Shown piece after piece: positions 1 through 8,205 of a DNA stretch of 64,000 nt. The DNA lies in the NCBI RefSeq assembly GCF_030815955.1, contig NZ_JAUSXK010000001.1, positions 2,294,001 through 2,358,000 on the forward strand. The letters run 5' to 3'. Position numbers and translations under genes: made by a program. Within the stretch, counting starts at the first letter, position 1. Every line of letters begins with the position of its first letter. The notes beneath the pieces are model-generated. The model did no database searches. It had not been told where the DNA came from and worked only from the letters and a program-made list of their open reading frames with translations. The stretch is from Microbacterium murale (GTDB lineage: Bacteria; Actinomycetota; Actinomycetes; Actinomycetales; Microbacteriaceae).

Positions 1-1
1 C

Positions 2-2101
2 AGGCTGATGATCGTCGTGGATGAGTTCGCCGAGCTGAAGACCGAGTTGCCGGACTTCATCAACGGACTGGTCCGCATCGCGCGCGTCGGGCGCTCCCTC
101 GGAGTCAACCTGGTGCTCGCGACGCAGCGGCCGTCCGGCGTCATCACGCCGGAGATGCAGTCGAACATCAACCTGCGCATCGCGCTGCGTGTGACCGACC
201 GCGCGGACTCGACCGACGTCATCGGCACACCGGACGCCGCTCTGATCTCCGCAGCCACCCCCGGCCGCGGGTACATGCGTGCCGGGCTCGATGCCGCTCC
301 CGTCGTGTTCCAGACGGCGCGCGTGGCAGGGCTGCGGATCGGGCACCAGCGTACGACGCGGGTGCTGCCTCCTGCCGCGAAGTTCGAATGGCAGACCGTT
401 GGCCTGCCGCCCCGGTTCCCCGCAGTGGAGAAGGCGGTGCACCGTCCGGATCAGGACGACACCGACCTGCGCGGGCTCGTGCAGCTGGCGACACGGGCTG
501 CAGCCGAGCTCGGCGTGGAGCGCAGCCCGTCACCGTGGCTGCTGCCGTTGCCGGAGCTGCTTCCCCTCGATCGGTTCGACGAGGATTCCGCGCCGGAGGG
601 CGCGGTGGTGCTCGGACTCGTCGATGTGCCTTCGCGTCAGACGCAGCGTCCGCTGCTGTGGCACACGCACACCGATTCGCACCTGCTGTTCTTCGGCGGC
701 AGCCGGTCCGGGCGCACGACCGCCGTGCGCACACTGCTCGCGCAGGCGGTGCAGCGCTTCACGCCGGCCGATCTGCACGTGTACGCGGTCGACTACGGCA
801 CCGGTGCACTGCTGCCCTTCGTGGCTGCTCCGCACACCGGCGCGGTCATCACGCCACAGGATTCCGGACGCCTTCCGCGCCTGCTCGCGCGGATGAGCGA
901 GGAGCTCTCTCGTCGGCAGTCGGTGATCGCCGCGGCAGGCGTCGGCAGCATCGGAGAGCAGAGGGCACAGGCCGACGCGCGTGACGCCCTCTCGTACGCG
1001 CTGTTCGTGATCGACGGATGGGAGCGGTTGTCCGCATCGTTGAGCGCGGATGACATGGTGACGGTTCGCGATCATGTGCTGCGGTTGCTGCGTGAAGGCC
1101 CGTCGTCCGGTATTCGCGTGATCATCACCGCCGATCGATCGGTTCCCAGCGACAAGGTGGCCAGCTTCATCGACACCCGGTACGCGCTGCCGATGCGCGA
1201 CGTCAACGACTACCGTGGCGCGGGGATCATGATCCGGGAGGTGCCGGCGTCGATTCCGCCCGGACGCGTGATGTTCGGCTCATCAGGAACCGAGGCGCAG
1301 CTCGCGGTGCTCTCCACCGACGTCACCGGCGAAGGGCAGACCGCGGCGGTGCGGGCGATCGTGGAGTATGTGTCGGCGCACTACGCGCAGTTCCCGCAGT
1401 TGGCCGAGTTGCCGCAGGCGTTCCGGGTCGATCCGCTGCCGCAGCGGATCGGACTCAGCGAGACGGCGCAGCTTCCGCTTCACGAGGGCGCTTCCGCGGA
1501 GTTCCCGGTGGTCGCCGTCGGAGGCGATCGCCTGTCGCGGATCACAGTCGCCTGGCCGGAGGTCGGCGGCTTCGTCGTCACCGGTGATCGCCGCAGCGGC
1601 AAGACCCACGCCCTTGCGGTCATCGCGCATCAGCTCGCGTGGCACGGCACCCGCATCGTCGTGGCCGTCGCACGCGACGGCTCGGTGCTCTCTGACGTCG
1701 CCCGCAGCCACGGGATGCCGGTGCTGACCCCGCAATCCGCCGATGAAGAACTGAGCGCGGCGCTCGCCGAAGGCGATGCACCGATCACGATCGTCGTCGA
1801 TGACAGCGAGGGCATCCGTGATTCGAAGCTCGACCGAGCTCTCGGCGCGGCGCGCGCGCATGCGCGTTTCGTGGTGGGAGTCGGATCGGAGTCGGCCGGG
1901 TCGTCGATCACGGTCGCACTCACAGAAGCGAAGAAGGGCAGAGCGGGACTCCTCCTCTCGCCCACATCGACCATCATCGGCACACAGGTGTTCGGCGTGC
2001 AGCTCGCTCGCACGCATATCGGCCGTGGTGCGCCAGGATCCGGCATGTTCTTCTCGGACGGCACCTATCTGCCTGTGCAGGTCCCGGACCTCACGGCGTG
2101 A
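2..2101 (+). CDS. eccC: Type VII secretion motor ATPase EccC, C-terminal part (5' end outside window)
   Basis: This is the FtsK/SpoIIIE-type motor that powers ESX (type VII) export of WXG100 proteins at the inner membrane. The frame is open from base 2, so the N-terminal membrane part and most of the first ATPase domain lie upstream. Counting from the ATG at 8, the first residues carry a Walker B strand (MIVVDEFAEL). Two further P-loop domains follow, with GGSRSGRTT near residue 230 and GDRRSGKT near residue 526, and acidic Walker B strands near 335 and 597. The three-ATPase layout is that of EccC. In known EccC proteins the last domains bind the C-terminal signal of WXG100 substrates. The FHA, WXG100 and toxin genes that follow on the same strand fit an ESX locus. 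Confidence 0.93.
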   Translation, partial: RLMIVVDEFAELKTELPDFINGLVRIARVGRSLGVNLVLATQRPSGVITPEMQSNINLRIALRVTDRADSTDVIGTPDAALISAATPGRGYMRAGLDAAPVVFQTARVAGLRIGHQRTTRVLPPAAKFEWQTVGLPPRFPAVEKAVHRPDQDDTDLRGLVQLATRAAAELGVERSPSPWLLPLPELLPLDRFDEDSAPEGAVVLGLVDVPSRQTQRPLLWHTHTDSHLLFFGGSRSGRTTAVRTLLAQAVQRFTPADLHVYAVDYGTGALLPFVAAPHTGAVITPQDSGRLPRLLARMSEELSRRQSVIAAAGVGSIGEQRAQADARDALSYALFVIDGWERLSASLSADDMVTVRDHVLRLLREGPSSGIRVIITADRSVPSDKVASFIDTRYALPMRDVNDYRGAGIMIREVPASIPPGRVMFGSSGTEAQLAVLSTDVTGEGQTAAVRAIVEYVSAHYAQFPQLAELPQAFRVDPLPQRIGLSETAQLPLHEGASAEFPVVAVGGDRLSRITVAWPEVGGFVVTGDRRSGKTHALAVIAHQLAWHGTRIVVAVARDGSVLSDVARSHGMPVLTPQSADEELSAALAEGDAPITIVVDDSEGIRDSKLDRALGAARAHARFVVGVGSESAGSSITVALTEAKKGRAGLLLSPTSTIIGTQVFGVQLARTHIGRGAPGSGMFFSDGTYLPVQVPDLTA

Positions 2102-2123
2102 AACCGGGTGGCGTGGTGAGGGT

Positions 2124-2160
2124 TAGACTGACGCGGTGTTCTCGCGCCCTTTTCGGGCGC
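2124..2160 (+). promoter_or_regulatory. Probable -10 box and leader hairpin before the FHA gene
   Basis: TAGACT at 2124-2129 resembles a sigma70 -10 box and would start a leader of about 50 bases before the FHA gene. The leader contains an inverted repeat, GCGCCC at 2144-2149 and GGGCGC at 2155-2160 with a five-base loop. No T-run follows, so it reads as a leader hairpin rather than a terminator. Confidence 0.35.
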
Positions 2161-2186
2161 TCGGCCGATGAAGGGGGGAATCTTCG

Positions 2187-2852
2187 ATGAGCACTCAATG
2201 CCGTTTCTGCGGTGAAGCAGTCAGGCCGGACAGCATGTTCTGCCCGTCCTGCGGTCAGCTCACCGACGCCGTCGCCGGCGTGGCCCCGCCGTTCCCCGGT
2301 TCGGATTCCGCACCACGGCGACGCGATTCGACCTCTGTCGCGGCGCCCGCCCCCGTGCTCGACCCCGTGCCGCTGCCCGCGCCCCGCAAGCCCGCGCGCA
2401 AGTCCGAGTCGGCCGAGTCGTCAACTCCCGCGAAGCAGCCTTCCGCCGTGAGATCCTCGGAGACTCCGAAGAAGGCGACGGGCGACAAGTCGCGAACCGC
2501 CGCTGCCGCGACGCCGACGACCACCGCCGCGGCCCCGACCGCGGTCACGCTGCCGGACGGGCAGCGTCTCCCGTTGGAAAGCGTGCTCGTTCTCGGCAGA
2601 TCGCCCGAGCAGGGTGCTGCTCAGCACAAGGGCGTCGCGGTGCGCCTTCCTGACCCTGAGCGGGCGATGTCGCGGGTGCATCTCGTGATCTCGCCGGTAC
2701 CCGACGGCGCCACAGCGACCGACCCTGGTTCCGCGAACGGCACGTTCCTCGAACGCGCCGGAACCCAGTACGTCCTGGTCGCGGGAACGCCGACGAGCCT
2801 TCTGCCCGGCGACCGTCTTCTGCTGGGCGATGCGACGCTGATCGTCTCCTGA
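2187..2852 (+). CDS. Zinc-ribbon and FHA domain protein of the ESX locus
   Basis: This 221-residue protein joins an N-terminal zinc ribbon (Cys5, Cys8, Cys19, Cys22) to a long Ala/Pro/Ser/Thr-rich linker and a C-terminal forkhead-associated domain. The FHA signature is visible: GRS at 137-139, SRVH at 162-165 and SANGT at 182-186. FHA domains bind phosphothreonine, so it probably couples Ser/Thr kinase signalling to the secretion apparatus. FHA proteins are common members of actinobacterial ESX loci. The ATG is preceded by AAGGGGGG eight bases upstream. The partner and the phosphorylated ligand cannot be read from the sequence. Confidence 0.85.
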   Translation: MSTQCRFCGEAVRPDSMFCPSCGQLTDAVAGVAPPFPGSDSAPRRRDSTSVAAPAPVLDPVPLPAPRKPARKSESAESSTPAKQPSAVRSSETPKKATGDKSRTAAAATPTTTAAAPTAVTLPDGQRLPLESVLVLGRSPEQGAAQHKGVAVRLPDPERAMSRVHLVISPVPDGATATDPGSANGTFLERAGTQYVLVAGTPTSLLPGDRLLLGDATLIVS

Positions 2853-2980
2853 GCGCTTGCTTCAAGACTCGCGTGCTCAACGATGGGCAATTCTCCCCAT
2901 CGTTGTGCCCTCCCGCCGTGTGTTAGGAATGGTTACGCAGATCCAACCAGCGGCACAGCCGCATGACCAGGGGGTACGAC

Positions 2981-3274
2981 ATGGCCGAGATCAAGGTCAC
3001 CTCAGAATCACTCGCAGGCGTCGCGAGCCAGCTCGCAAACGGCGCGTCCTCGATCGAGTCGCAGCTCGGCAACCTGAAGGCCCTCGTGCAGGGACTGATC
3101 GCCGGAGACTGGGGCGGGTCCGCATCAGAGACCTTCAACGATCTCTATGAGCAGTGGGACGCAGCAGGCCTGCAGCTGAAAGAGTCGCTCAACGGCATCA
3201 GCGACCAGCTCAACAAGGCCTCGCTGGCATACGAGGAGTCGGAGTCGAACATCGGCAACAGCTTCCGCCAGTAG
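2981..3274 (+). CDS. WXG100 family type VII secretion substrate (EsxA-like)
   Basis: A 97-residue helical protein with the WXG motif (Trp44-Gly-Gly46) at the turn between two predicted helices, the normal size and layout for the family. A C-terminal YEESE segment fits the YxxxD/E export signal. An ATG six codons upstream (2963) is in frame, but AGGGGG at 2969-2974 lies six bases before 2981, so 2981 is chosen. WXG100 proteins leave the cell as dimers through the EccC channel. It is the first of three WXG-type genes placed directly before the large toxin. Confidence 0.92.
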   Translation: MAEIKVTSESLAGVASQLANGASSIESQLGNLKALVQGLIAGDWGGSASETFNDLYEQWDAAGLQLKESLNGISDQLNKASLAYEESESNIGNSFRQ

Positions 3275-3329
3275 TCCAATCGGTCAGACCGCAGGGTCTG
3301 CCATCGTCACATGTTGAGGGGGGTGCCTC

Positions 3330-3788
3330 ATGGCGCATTTCGTGGTGAGCACGCCGTCGCTCGGCTTCTCCGCGGCATCCATGATGAATGCCGCGGGGAT
3401 GCTTGACGCACAGATCCAGCAGGCGCAGAGCGTCGTGAATGCGGTCGCGGGCGGCACGTGGACCGGCGATGCCGCTGACGCGTTCGTCGAGGAATGGAAC
3501 TCATTCATCACGAGCGCGGGCCTGACGCGGATGGCGTTGCTGAGCATCGCGACGCGCCTGCACGGCGCCCAGGCCACGTATGAGACGACCGAGAGTCAGA
3601 TCGTCACCGCCACGCGGTCCGCGCGAGTGTCGATCAACCAGCCGGGCAAGGATGGCGAGCTCGGCACCAAGGACGATGAGAAGCTCAGCGTGACCCTCGC
3701 CGAGAGCGTCGGCGATTCGCGTGAGGATCTCACCGAACTCGTCGCAGAGATCAAGACCTTCACCGACGGCGGGAGCGCTGACGTATGA
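3330..3788 (+). CDS. WXG100-like protein with extended C-terminus
   Basis: A 152-residue protein with a WXG turn (Trp44-Thr-Gly46) and a Tyr-Glu-Thr-Thr-Glu export-like segment near residue 90, followed by about 50 extra residues not found in plain WXG100 proteins. The extension is hydrophilic and includes a Gly/Asp/Lys-rich loop. A strong ribosome site (GAGGGGGG) precedes the start. Its stop overlaps the next start by four bases (ATGA), so the two are translationally coupled. It is probably an export partner or chaperone for the downstream toxin. Such small WXG partners are common beside LXG/WXG toxins. Confidence 0.82.
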   Translation: MAHFVVSTPSLGFSAASMMNAAGMLDAQIQQAQSVVNAVAGGTWTGDAADAFVEEWNSFITSAGLTRMALLSIATRLHGAQATYETTESQIVTATRSARVSINQPGKDGELGTKDDEKLSVTLAESVGDSREDLTELVAEIKTFTDGGSADV

Positions 3789-4078
3789 CCGGGCAGCACA
3801 CGTACGAGACGAGCGATATTCGCGGTCTCGAATCTGCGCTCAAGCAGCTGCAGGGTTATTGCAGCGACCTTCAGGCGCACGCTATGGCCGCCACCGCTGC
3901 GGTGGACTCGCAGTGGCAGGGCGTCGCGAACGCGGAGTTCGTCAATGCCGTTCAGATCTGGCAGGTCGGGGCGAGCGTGCTCACCTCGCATGCGGAGTTC
4001 CTCGCGACCTGGGCAGGGGTTGCCGCAACCGAGTACGAGACGGCACAGACCTCGATGACCACGAACTGGGCTGGTTGA
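3785..4078 (+). CDS. WXG100-like small protein, probable toxin partner
   Basis: A 97-residue helical protein with a central Trp44-Gln-Gly46 turn, matching WXG100 length and the position of the motif in its two upstream neighbours. The C-terminal tail has YETAQ where the export motif would lie, without the usual acidic residue. It starts inside the stop of the preceding gene and ends three bases before the toxin ATG. This spacing predicts co-translation, and possibly a complex with the N-terminal WXG-like part of the toxin. The three WXG-type genes are not close copies of each other. Confidence 0.82.
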   Translation: MTGQHTYETSDIRGLESALKQLQGYCSDLQAHAMAATAAVDSQWQGVANAEFVNAVQIWQVGASVLTSHAEFLATWAGVAATEYETAQTSMTTNWAG

Positions 4079-4081
4079 GTC

Positions 4082-7000
4082 ATGGTGAACATCGATCCCG
4101 AGAAGTTCCGCACTGCGGCCGACAACTTCGACGCCATCTCCACGCAGGCGGACACCTACGGATCTTCTGCGCGTTCCTCCCTGAACGGGTACGACGGCAT
4201 GGCCGGTACCGACCCAGGTGGTGAGCAGTTCGCCGAGGCGTACGACGAGATGGCGAAGGCGGCCCTTCAGGGATTCGCCGACACGCAGGCATCGGCGCGT
4301 GACCTTGATCGCGGCCTCATGGCGGCGGCGGCCACGCACGCCCAGGCCAACGCGAACGCCGGGTACATCGTCTACGACGCGGCCGGAACCTACGTGCTGC
4401 GCGACAAGATCGAGAGCACGACCGTCTCCTCCCCGCCGTCCGCCTTCGGTGGCCGCCCGGACACCATGGTCGATGGCCTGGACTCGGCTGCGGTCTGGAT
4501 CTGGGATCAGATCATGAACCTCGTCGGCACGCTCTTCCCTGACGGCGATCCGGACAAGCTCCGTGAGGCGGGTGGCACCTGGGCCAGCATCCTCGGGGAT
4601 CTCGAGGCGCTGAAGACCTCGATCTCGACTGCTGATGCCCCGTTGAGCGGGATGGAGAGCGGCGAGCTCACGTCGATCTCCTCCAAGGTCGACGACTTCT
4701 CGGATGGCCTCGGGAAGTTCGTCAGCAGCAGCGACGGCATCGGTCAGATCGACAACATCTGTCGCGACTACGCGGACACCATCGAGGAGACGCATCGCGA
4801 GTCGCGTCAGATGATGGTGCAGCTCGTCATCGAGGTCGTGGCGAGCATCGCCGTCGGCGGCCTGCTGTCCGTGGTCACCTTCGGCGCCTCCGCTGTCGTC
4901 GCCGGCTCCGGCATCGCGATCCGCATCGCGAACATCGGTGCGAGAATCGCCGGACTCGTTCAGAAGTGCGTCGCTGCCGCGATGAGACTCTCGAGCAAGC
5001 TGCGTGCGATCGTGGCTGCGCTGCGCGCAGCCGGCACCAATTTCCCGAAGCTGAGCCGCGTCGTGATCGAGGTCGTGTCGGGAACGACGGGGGCGATGGC
5101 AGCGGAGACCGTCGACCCGAACCCCAATTTCCTCGCGGCATTCGCGGGTGGTTTCGCCGGAGGCAGCGTCACCGCTGCCGTGGTGGCACCGTTCGGCAAC
5201 GCCGGCCGGCGAGTCATCGTCCAGGCCCTCGGCAACGGCACCGGCGGTGTCGCGGGCACAGCCACCGATATGGGTGTTCGAGGCGAAGAGATCACACCGG
5301 GCGCCCTCGCGCTGAGTGCGGGTCTCGGCGTCGTCATGTCGGCACGCCTGCCCAGTCGCACTTCGCCGACCGCGGGAAACCCGGACGGCGGACGCATCGA
5401 GACTCCCGACGCCAATGTCCCGGCCGGCGTCGGCGGCGACCCGGGCTCGACCAGCATCGACGGCAACGGGACGAGGACCGATTACGACGGCCCGGTCGGC
5501 GCCGGCAACGAGATCGGCTCCGGCGGCGGTGACGGCGGCGGCGCGCCGACCGATCACGGAGATGCCCCGCTGGACACCGACATCAACGTGACGCCGGATG
5601 CCGGCAACGGATCGCCTGCGGGCGACAGCGCAGCTTCTGGTGACGGCACGCCTGCGGGCGAAAGCTCGCCTGAGCCGACGCCTGAGCCGACTCCGGAGCC
5701 CACTCCTGAGCCGACTCCCGAGCCGACTCCGGAGCCGACTCCGGAGCCGACCCCTGAGCCGACTCCTGAGCCCACTCCCGAGCCGACGCCGGACAGCGAC
5801 GCCGACTCGACGACCGGTGGAAGCTCCGAGGGCGCGGGCCCCGGTTCGCGTGGTGTCCCGAACAGCGGCGGCGAAGCCGACGGCGGACGTACCCCGCGCG
5901 AGGACGGCGAAGCCGAGGGCGAAGCCCCCGAGGACGCCGCCCCCGATGCCGATGCAGATGCAGACGGCGACGGCAAGCCGGACGACGCGGACGGTGACGA
6001 CGCCGGCGACTCTCCGGAGGACGACGCAGCCGTCCCGCCGACGTCACCGACGGACGGCGATCGACTTTCACCGTCCGACTGGAACCCCGCGAACTCCTCG
6101 AACCCGCATGTGGCCGGGCTCTTCGACGCCAATGGCGACATGCGCACGTTCGATGAATGGAACGCAGCGAACGGCGATCCGGACGCACCGGCGAACCACA
6201 ACAAGGGCACGTACGGCGAACTCCAGGCGCAGGCCTTCATGGAGAGCAACGGCTGGACGCGCATCGACAACGGTGCGGACGGGTCCCACCCGGTCACGGC
6301 GCAGGGAATCGACGGCATCTACCGCCGGACCGGACCGGACGGCCAGACCGAGGTCGCGGTCATCGAGGCGAAGTACAACACGGCACGACTCGGGAACACA
6401 CTCGACGGCCGGCAGATGGGCCACGATTGGCTCACTGGAGCCAACACGGGGACGAACCGCATCGACGCCGCGATGGATGGCACGTCGCAATCCGACATCG
6501 ATGCCGTCAACGACGCGCTGGATTCAGGTGACATCCGCAGCGGCCTCGCACAGGTGGCGCCGGACGGCACCATCAGGGTCAGCGAGCTTGGTGTCGACGG
6601 GCGTGCCTCCGCGAACGGCGGAGATTTCACGGGATCCCCCGCGACCGGTGAAGCATCTGAGGCGCCGTCGACGACCCAGGCGTCCGGCTCTTCCTCGGCC
6701 TCTGATGTCGCTCCTGCTCCAGAGAGCGCAGGAGACCTCACTCCCGAGCGCGCTGGTGAAGGCAACGGCGATCCAGCTCCTGAGGATGACGGCGGCGCAA
6801 CCGGTGGTGGCGGCGATGTCCCGCCCAATGGCGGTGATGTCCCACCCAACGGCGGCGATGCTGCCGGCGACCCTCCTTCAGGCGGTACAGCGGCACTCAG
6901 CGACGGCACGTCGCACACCGTGCAGGCGTCGCCCGAGCAGATCGCAGCGAACACCACCCCGTGGGATCAGGACGAGTTCGGCGGGCAGCCGCTCGACAAC

Positions 7001-7744
7001 TTCCTTGCTGACCGCGGGTGGACTCGACGAGAACTCGATGACGCACTCGACACGCACGTGCGCAATCTCACGCCCGATCAGGTCGACATGCTCACCCAGG
7101 TGCGCGATTCCATCGCTGTGGATGCGGACACCTGGATGCAGAAGGTCGTCGACGACACGACTGCGCTCAACTACCTGTACAACGACCGCTCCGGGTACAA
7201 CAGCCCAGATCACATCTACGGCTTCACGGCTCGCGCCGGCGACGTTGTGGACATGCGAACACCGCGTGACGTCTTCGAACGACTTGCCCTGAATTATGAG
7301 GGGACGACCTTCTCCGCGGGCGACCGCGATGTCACCGTCGTCAGGTACCAGACCGACGATTTCGGCAGCCATGAGATTCCGCGCAACTCCAGCCTGTTCG
7401 GCGACTCCGGGCACAGATCTCAGAGCACTTGGGACGACGGTTCGTGGCAGATCACACCTGGTCGGGGTGACAATGCCCAGCCGATCGCAGATCGTGGACC
7501 GGCAGATCCGAATGTTCCGGGAGCGGTGATCCTGCCGCATGAGAATCCGCTCGTGGGCGCTGGTTGGACGCTCGGCTCGGATGGCGCACCCGAACTGCAC
7601 ACCGGCACGGCATCGGGAATGCGCGAGGGCGCAGAGATGTGGTCGATCCGTCAAGACGGAAGTCAGCACCTGACTGCCGTGTTGAAGCAGACCGGCGTCG
7701 ATGCGGACGGCAACCCGATTCTCGAGTGGGTGGAGACGGCATGA
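4082..7744 (+). CDS. ESX-secreted polymorphic toxin with PoNe-like nuclease domain and a second C-terminal domain
   Basis: A 1220-residue modular protein. Residues 1-110 are helical and WXG-like and probably direct ESX export. Residues about 240-410 contain long hydrophobic Gly/Ala-rich segments that could enter membranes. A Gly/Asp-rich region follows, with ten PEPT repeats (530-569) and an acidic stretch. Residues about 665-835 form a nuclease-like module: GlyGlu at 712-713, GIDG with Asp744, EAK at 762-764 and a Gln778-Met-Gly-His segment. This is the PD-(D/E)XK pattern of PoNe DNase effectors. A second Gly/Pro linker leads to an unidentified domain (about 945-1220) rich in conserved-looking aromatic and charged residues. 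The downstream PoNi-type gene supports the nuclease call. No typical ribosome site is seen, so translation is probably coupled to the gene before. Confidence 0.82.
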   Translation: MVNIDPEKFRTAADNFDAISTQADTYGSSARSSLNGYDGMAGTDPGGEQFAEAYDEMAKAALQGFADTQASARDLDRGLMAAAATHAQANANAGYIVYDAAGTYVLRDKIESTTVSSPPSAFGGRPDTMVDGLDSAAVWIWDQIMNLVGTLFPDGDPDKLREAGGTWASILGDLEALKTSISTADAPLSGMESGELTSISSKVDDFSDGLGKFVSSSDGIGQIDNICRDYADTIEETHRESRQMMVQLVIEVVASIAVGGLLSVVTFGASAVVAGSGIAIRIANIGARIAGLVQKCVAAAMRLSSKLRAIVAALRAAGTNFPKLSRVVIEVVSGTTGAMAAETVDPNPNFLAAFAGGFAGGSVTAAVVAPFGNAGRRVIVQALGNGTGGVAGTATDMGVRGEEITPGALALSAGLGVVMSARLPSRTSPTAGNPDGGRIETPDANVPAGVGGDPGSTSIDGNGTRTDYDGPVGAGNEIGSGGGDGGGAPTDHGDAPLDTDINVTPDAGNGSPAGDSAASGDGTPAGESSPEPTPEPTPEPTPEPTPEPTPEPTPEPTPEPTPEPTPEPTPDSDADSTTGGSSEGAGPGSRGVPNSGGEADGGRTPREDGEAEGEAPEDAAPDADADADGDGKPDDADGDDAGDSPEDDAAVPPTSPTDGDRLSPSDWNPANSSNPHVAGLFDANGDMRTFDEWNAANGDPDAPANHNKGTYGELQAQAFMESNGWTRIDNGADGSHPVTAQGIDGIYRRTGPDGQTEVAVIEAKYNTARLGNTLDGRQMGHDWLTGANTGTNRIDAAMDGTSQSDIDAVNDALDSGDIRSGLAQVAPDGTIRVSELGVDGRASANGGDFTGSPATGEASEAPSTTQASGSSSASDVAPAPESAGDLTPERAGEGNGDPAPEDDGGATGGGGDVPPNGGDVPPNGGDAAGDPPSGGTAALSDGTSHTVQASPEQIAANTTPWDQDEFGGQPLDNFLADRGWTRRELDDALDTHVRNLTPDQVDMLTQVRDSIAVDADTWMQKVVDDTTALNYLYNDRSGYNSPDHIYGFTARAGDVVDMRTPRDVFERLALNYEGTTFSAGDRDVTVVRYQTDDFGSHEIPRNSSLFGDSGHRSQSTWDDGSWQITPGRGDNAQPIADRGPADPNVPGAVILPHENPLVGAGWTLGSDGAPELHTGTASGMREGAEMWSIRQDGSQHLTAVLKQTGVDADGNPILEWVETA
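5669..5788 (+). repeat. Ten tandem 12-bp units encoding PEPT repeats
   Basis: Ten in-frame 12-base units of the form CCN-GAG-CCN-ACN encode Pro-Glu-Pro-Thr ten times within the toxin. Only third codon positions vary between units, so the amino acids look selected rather than freshly duplicated. The block is probably an extended, stiff spacer between the export/membrane half and the toxin half. Confidence 0.95.
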
Positions 7745-8181
7745 GTCCCCTGAGTTCGGGAAAGTACGGACTCGTCGATGATGTGCTCTATCGTGTCGTC
7801 GGCAACTCGGCGTCGAACAGTCGGAACTGGGTGCTGATGGCGGTTGATTCGAGCGCTGAGCCCTCTCGGCGGGAGATTCCGGGCGGGACACCCGGGTTCA
7901 AGCACGTCTCGCCGTCCGCGACGTATCAGGGTGAGCGCGTGCACGATCTTGTCTTCCGCGATGACGGGACGGTCCTGTTCCGGCTGTGGACGGACTCGGC
8001 GTCGACGGCGGGTCTGCGGTGGCCGGACGGAGTCGTGGTGCAGAGACAGACCGGTCAGCATCCCGGCGACAATTTCGTGGCGGGAGTCGCTTCGATCTCG
8101 GAGTTCACCGACTTCGATGATGGTCTCCCCGAGGTGTGGCGTCGGTTCCTGCCGGCAGGTGCCGCCGGTGAGGCGCGGTAG
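7741..8181 (+). CDS. Hypothetical protein, candidate immunity protein for the toxin C-terminal domain
   Basis: This 146-residue protein starts inside the toxin stop codon (ATGA overlap), the usual place for a cognate immunity gene. It has no signal peptide or membrane segment, so it should be cytosolic. It is beta-rich in appearance, with a distinctive C-terminal half (RQTGQHPGDNF, then FDDGLPEVWRRF). I do not recognise a named family. An in-frame ORF extends upstream inside the toxin, but the overlapping ATG at 7741 is the natural start. The immunity role is inferred from position only. It would match the unidentified C-terminal toxin domain, because the nuclease domain has its own PoNi-type gene further down. 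Confidence 0.65.
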   Translation: MSPLSSGKYGLVDDVLYRVVGNSASNSRNWVLMAVDSSAEPSRREIPGGTPGFKHVSPSATYQGERVHDLVFRDDGTVLFRLWTDSASTAGLRWPDGVVVQRQTGQHPGDNFVAGVASISEFTDFDDGLPEVWRRFLPAGAAGEAR

Positions 8182-8205
8182 CGTGGTGACGTCGAAGGAG
8201 GCGTT

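Noticed and set aside
3596..5557. 653-residue open frame antisense to the toxin gene
   Set aside because: It follows from G/C-rich third codon positions of the plus-strand gene. No ribosome site or recognisable domain is present, and the plus-strand frame has clear motifs.
5669..5788. Tandem repeat considered as CRISPR or intergenic satellite
   Set aside because: Units are 12 bases, contiguous without spacers, in frame, and vary only at silent positions, so they are a protein repeat.
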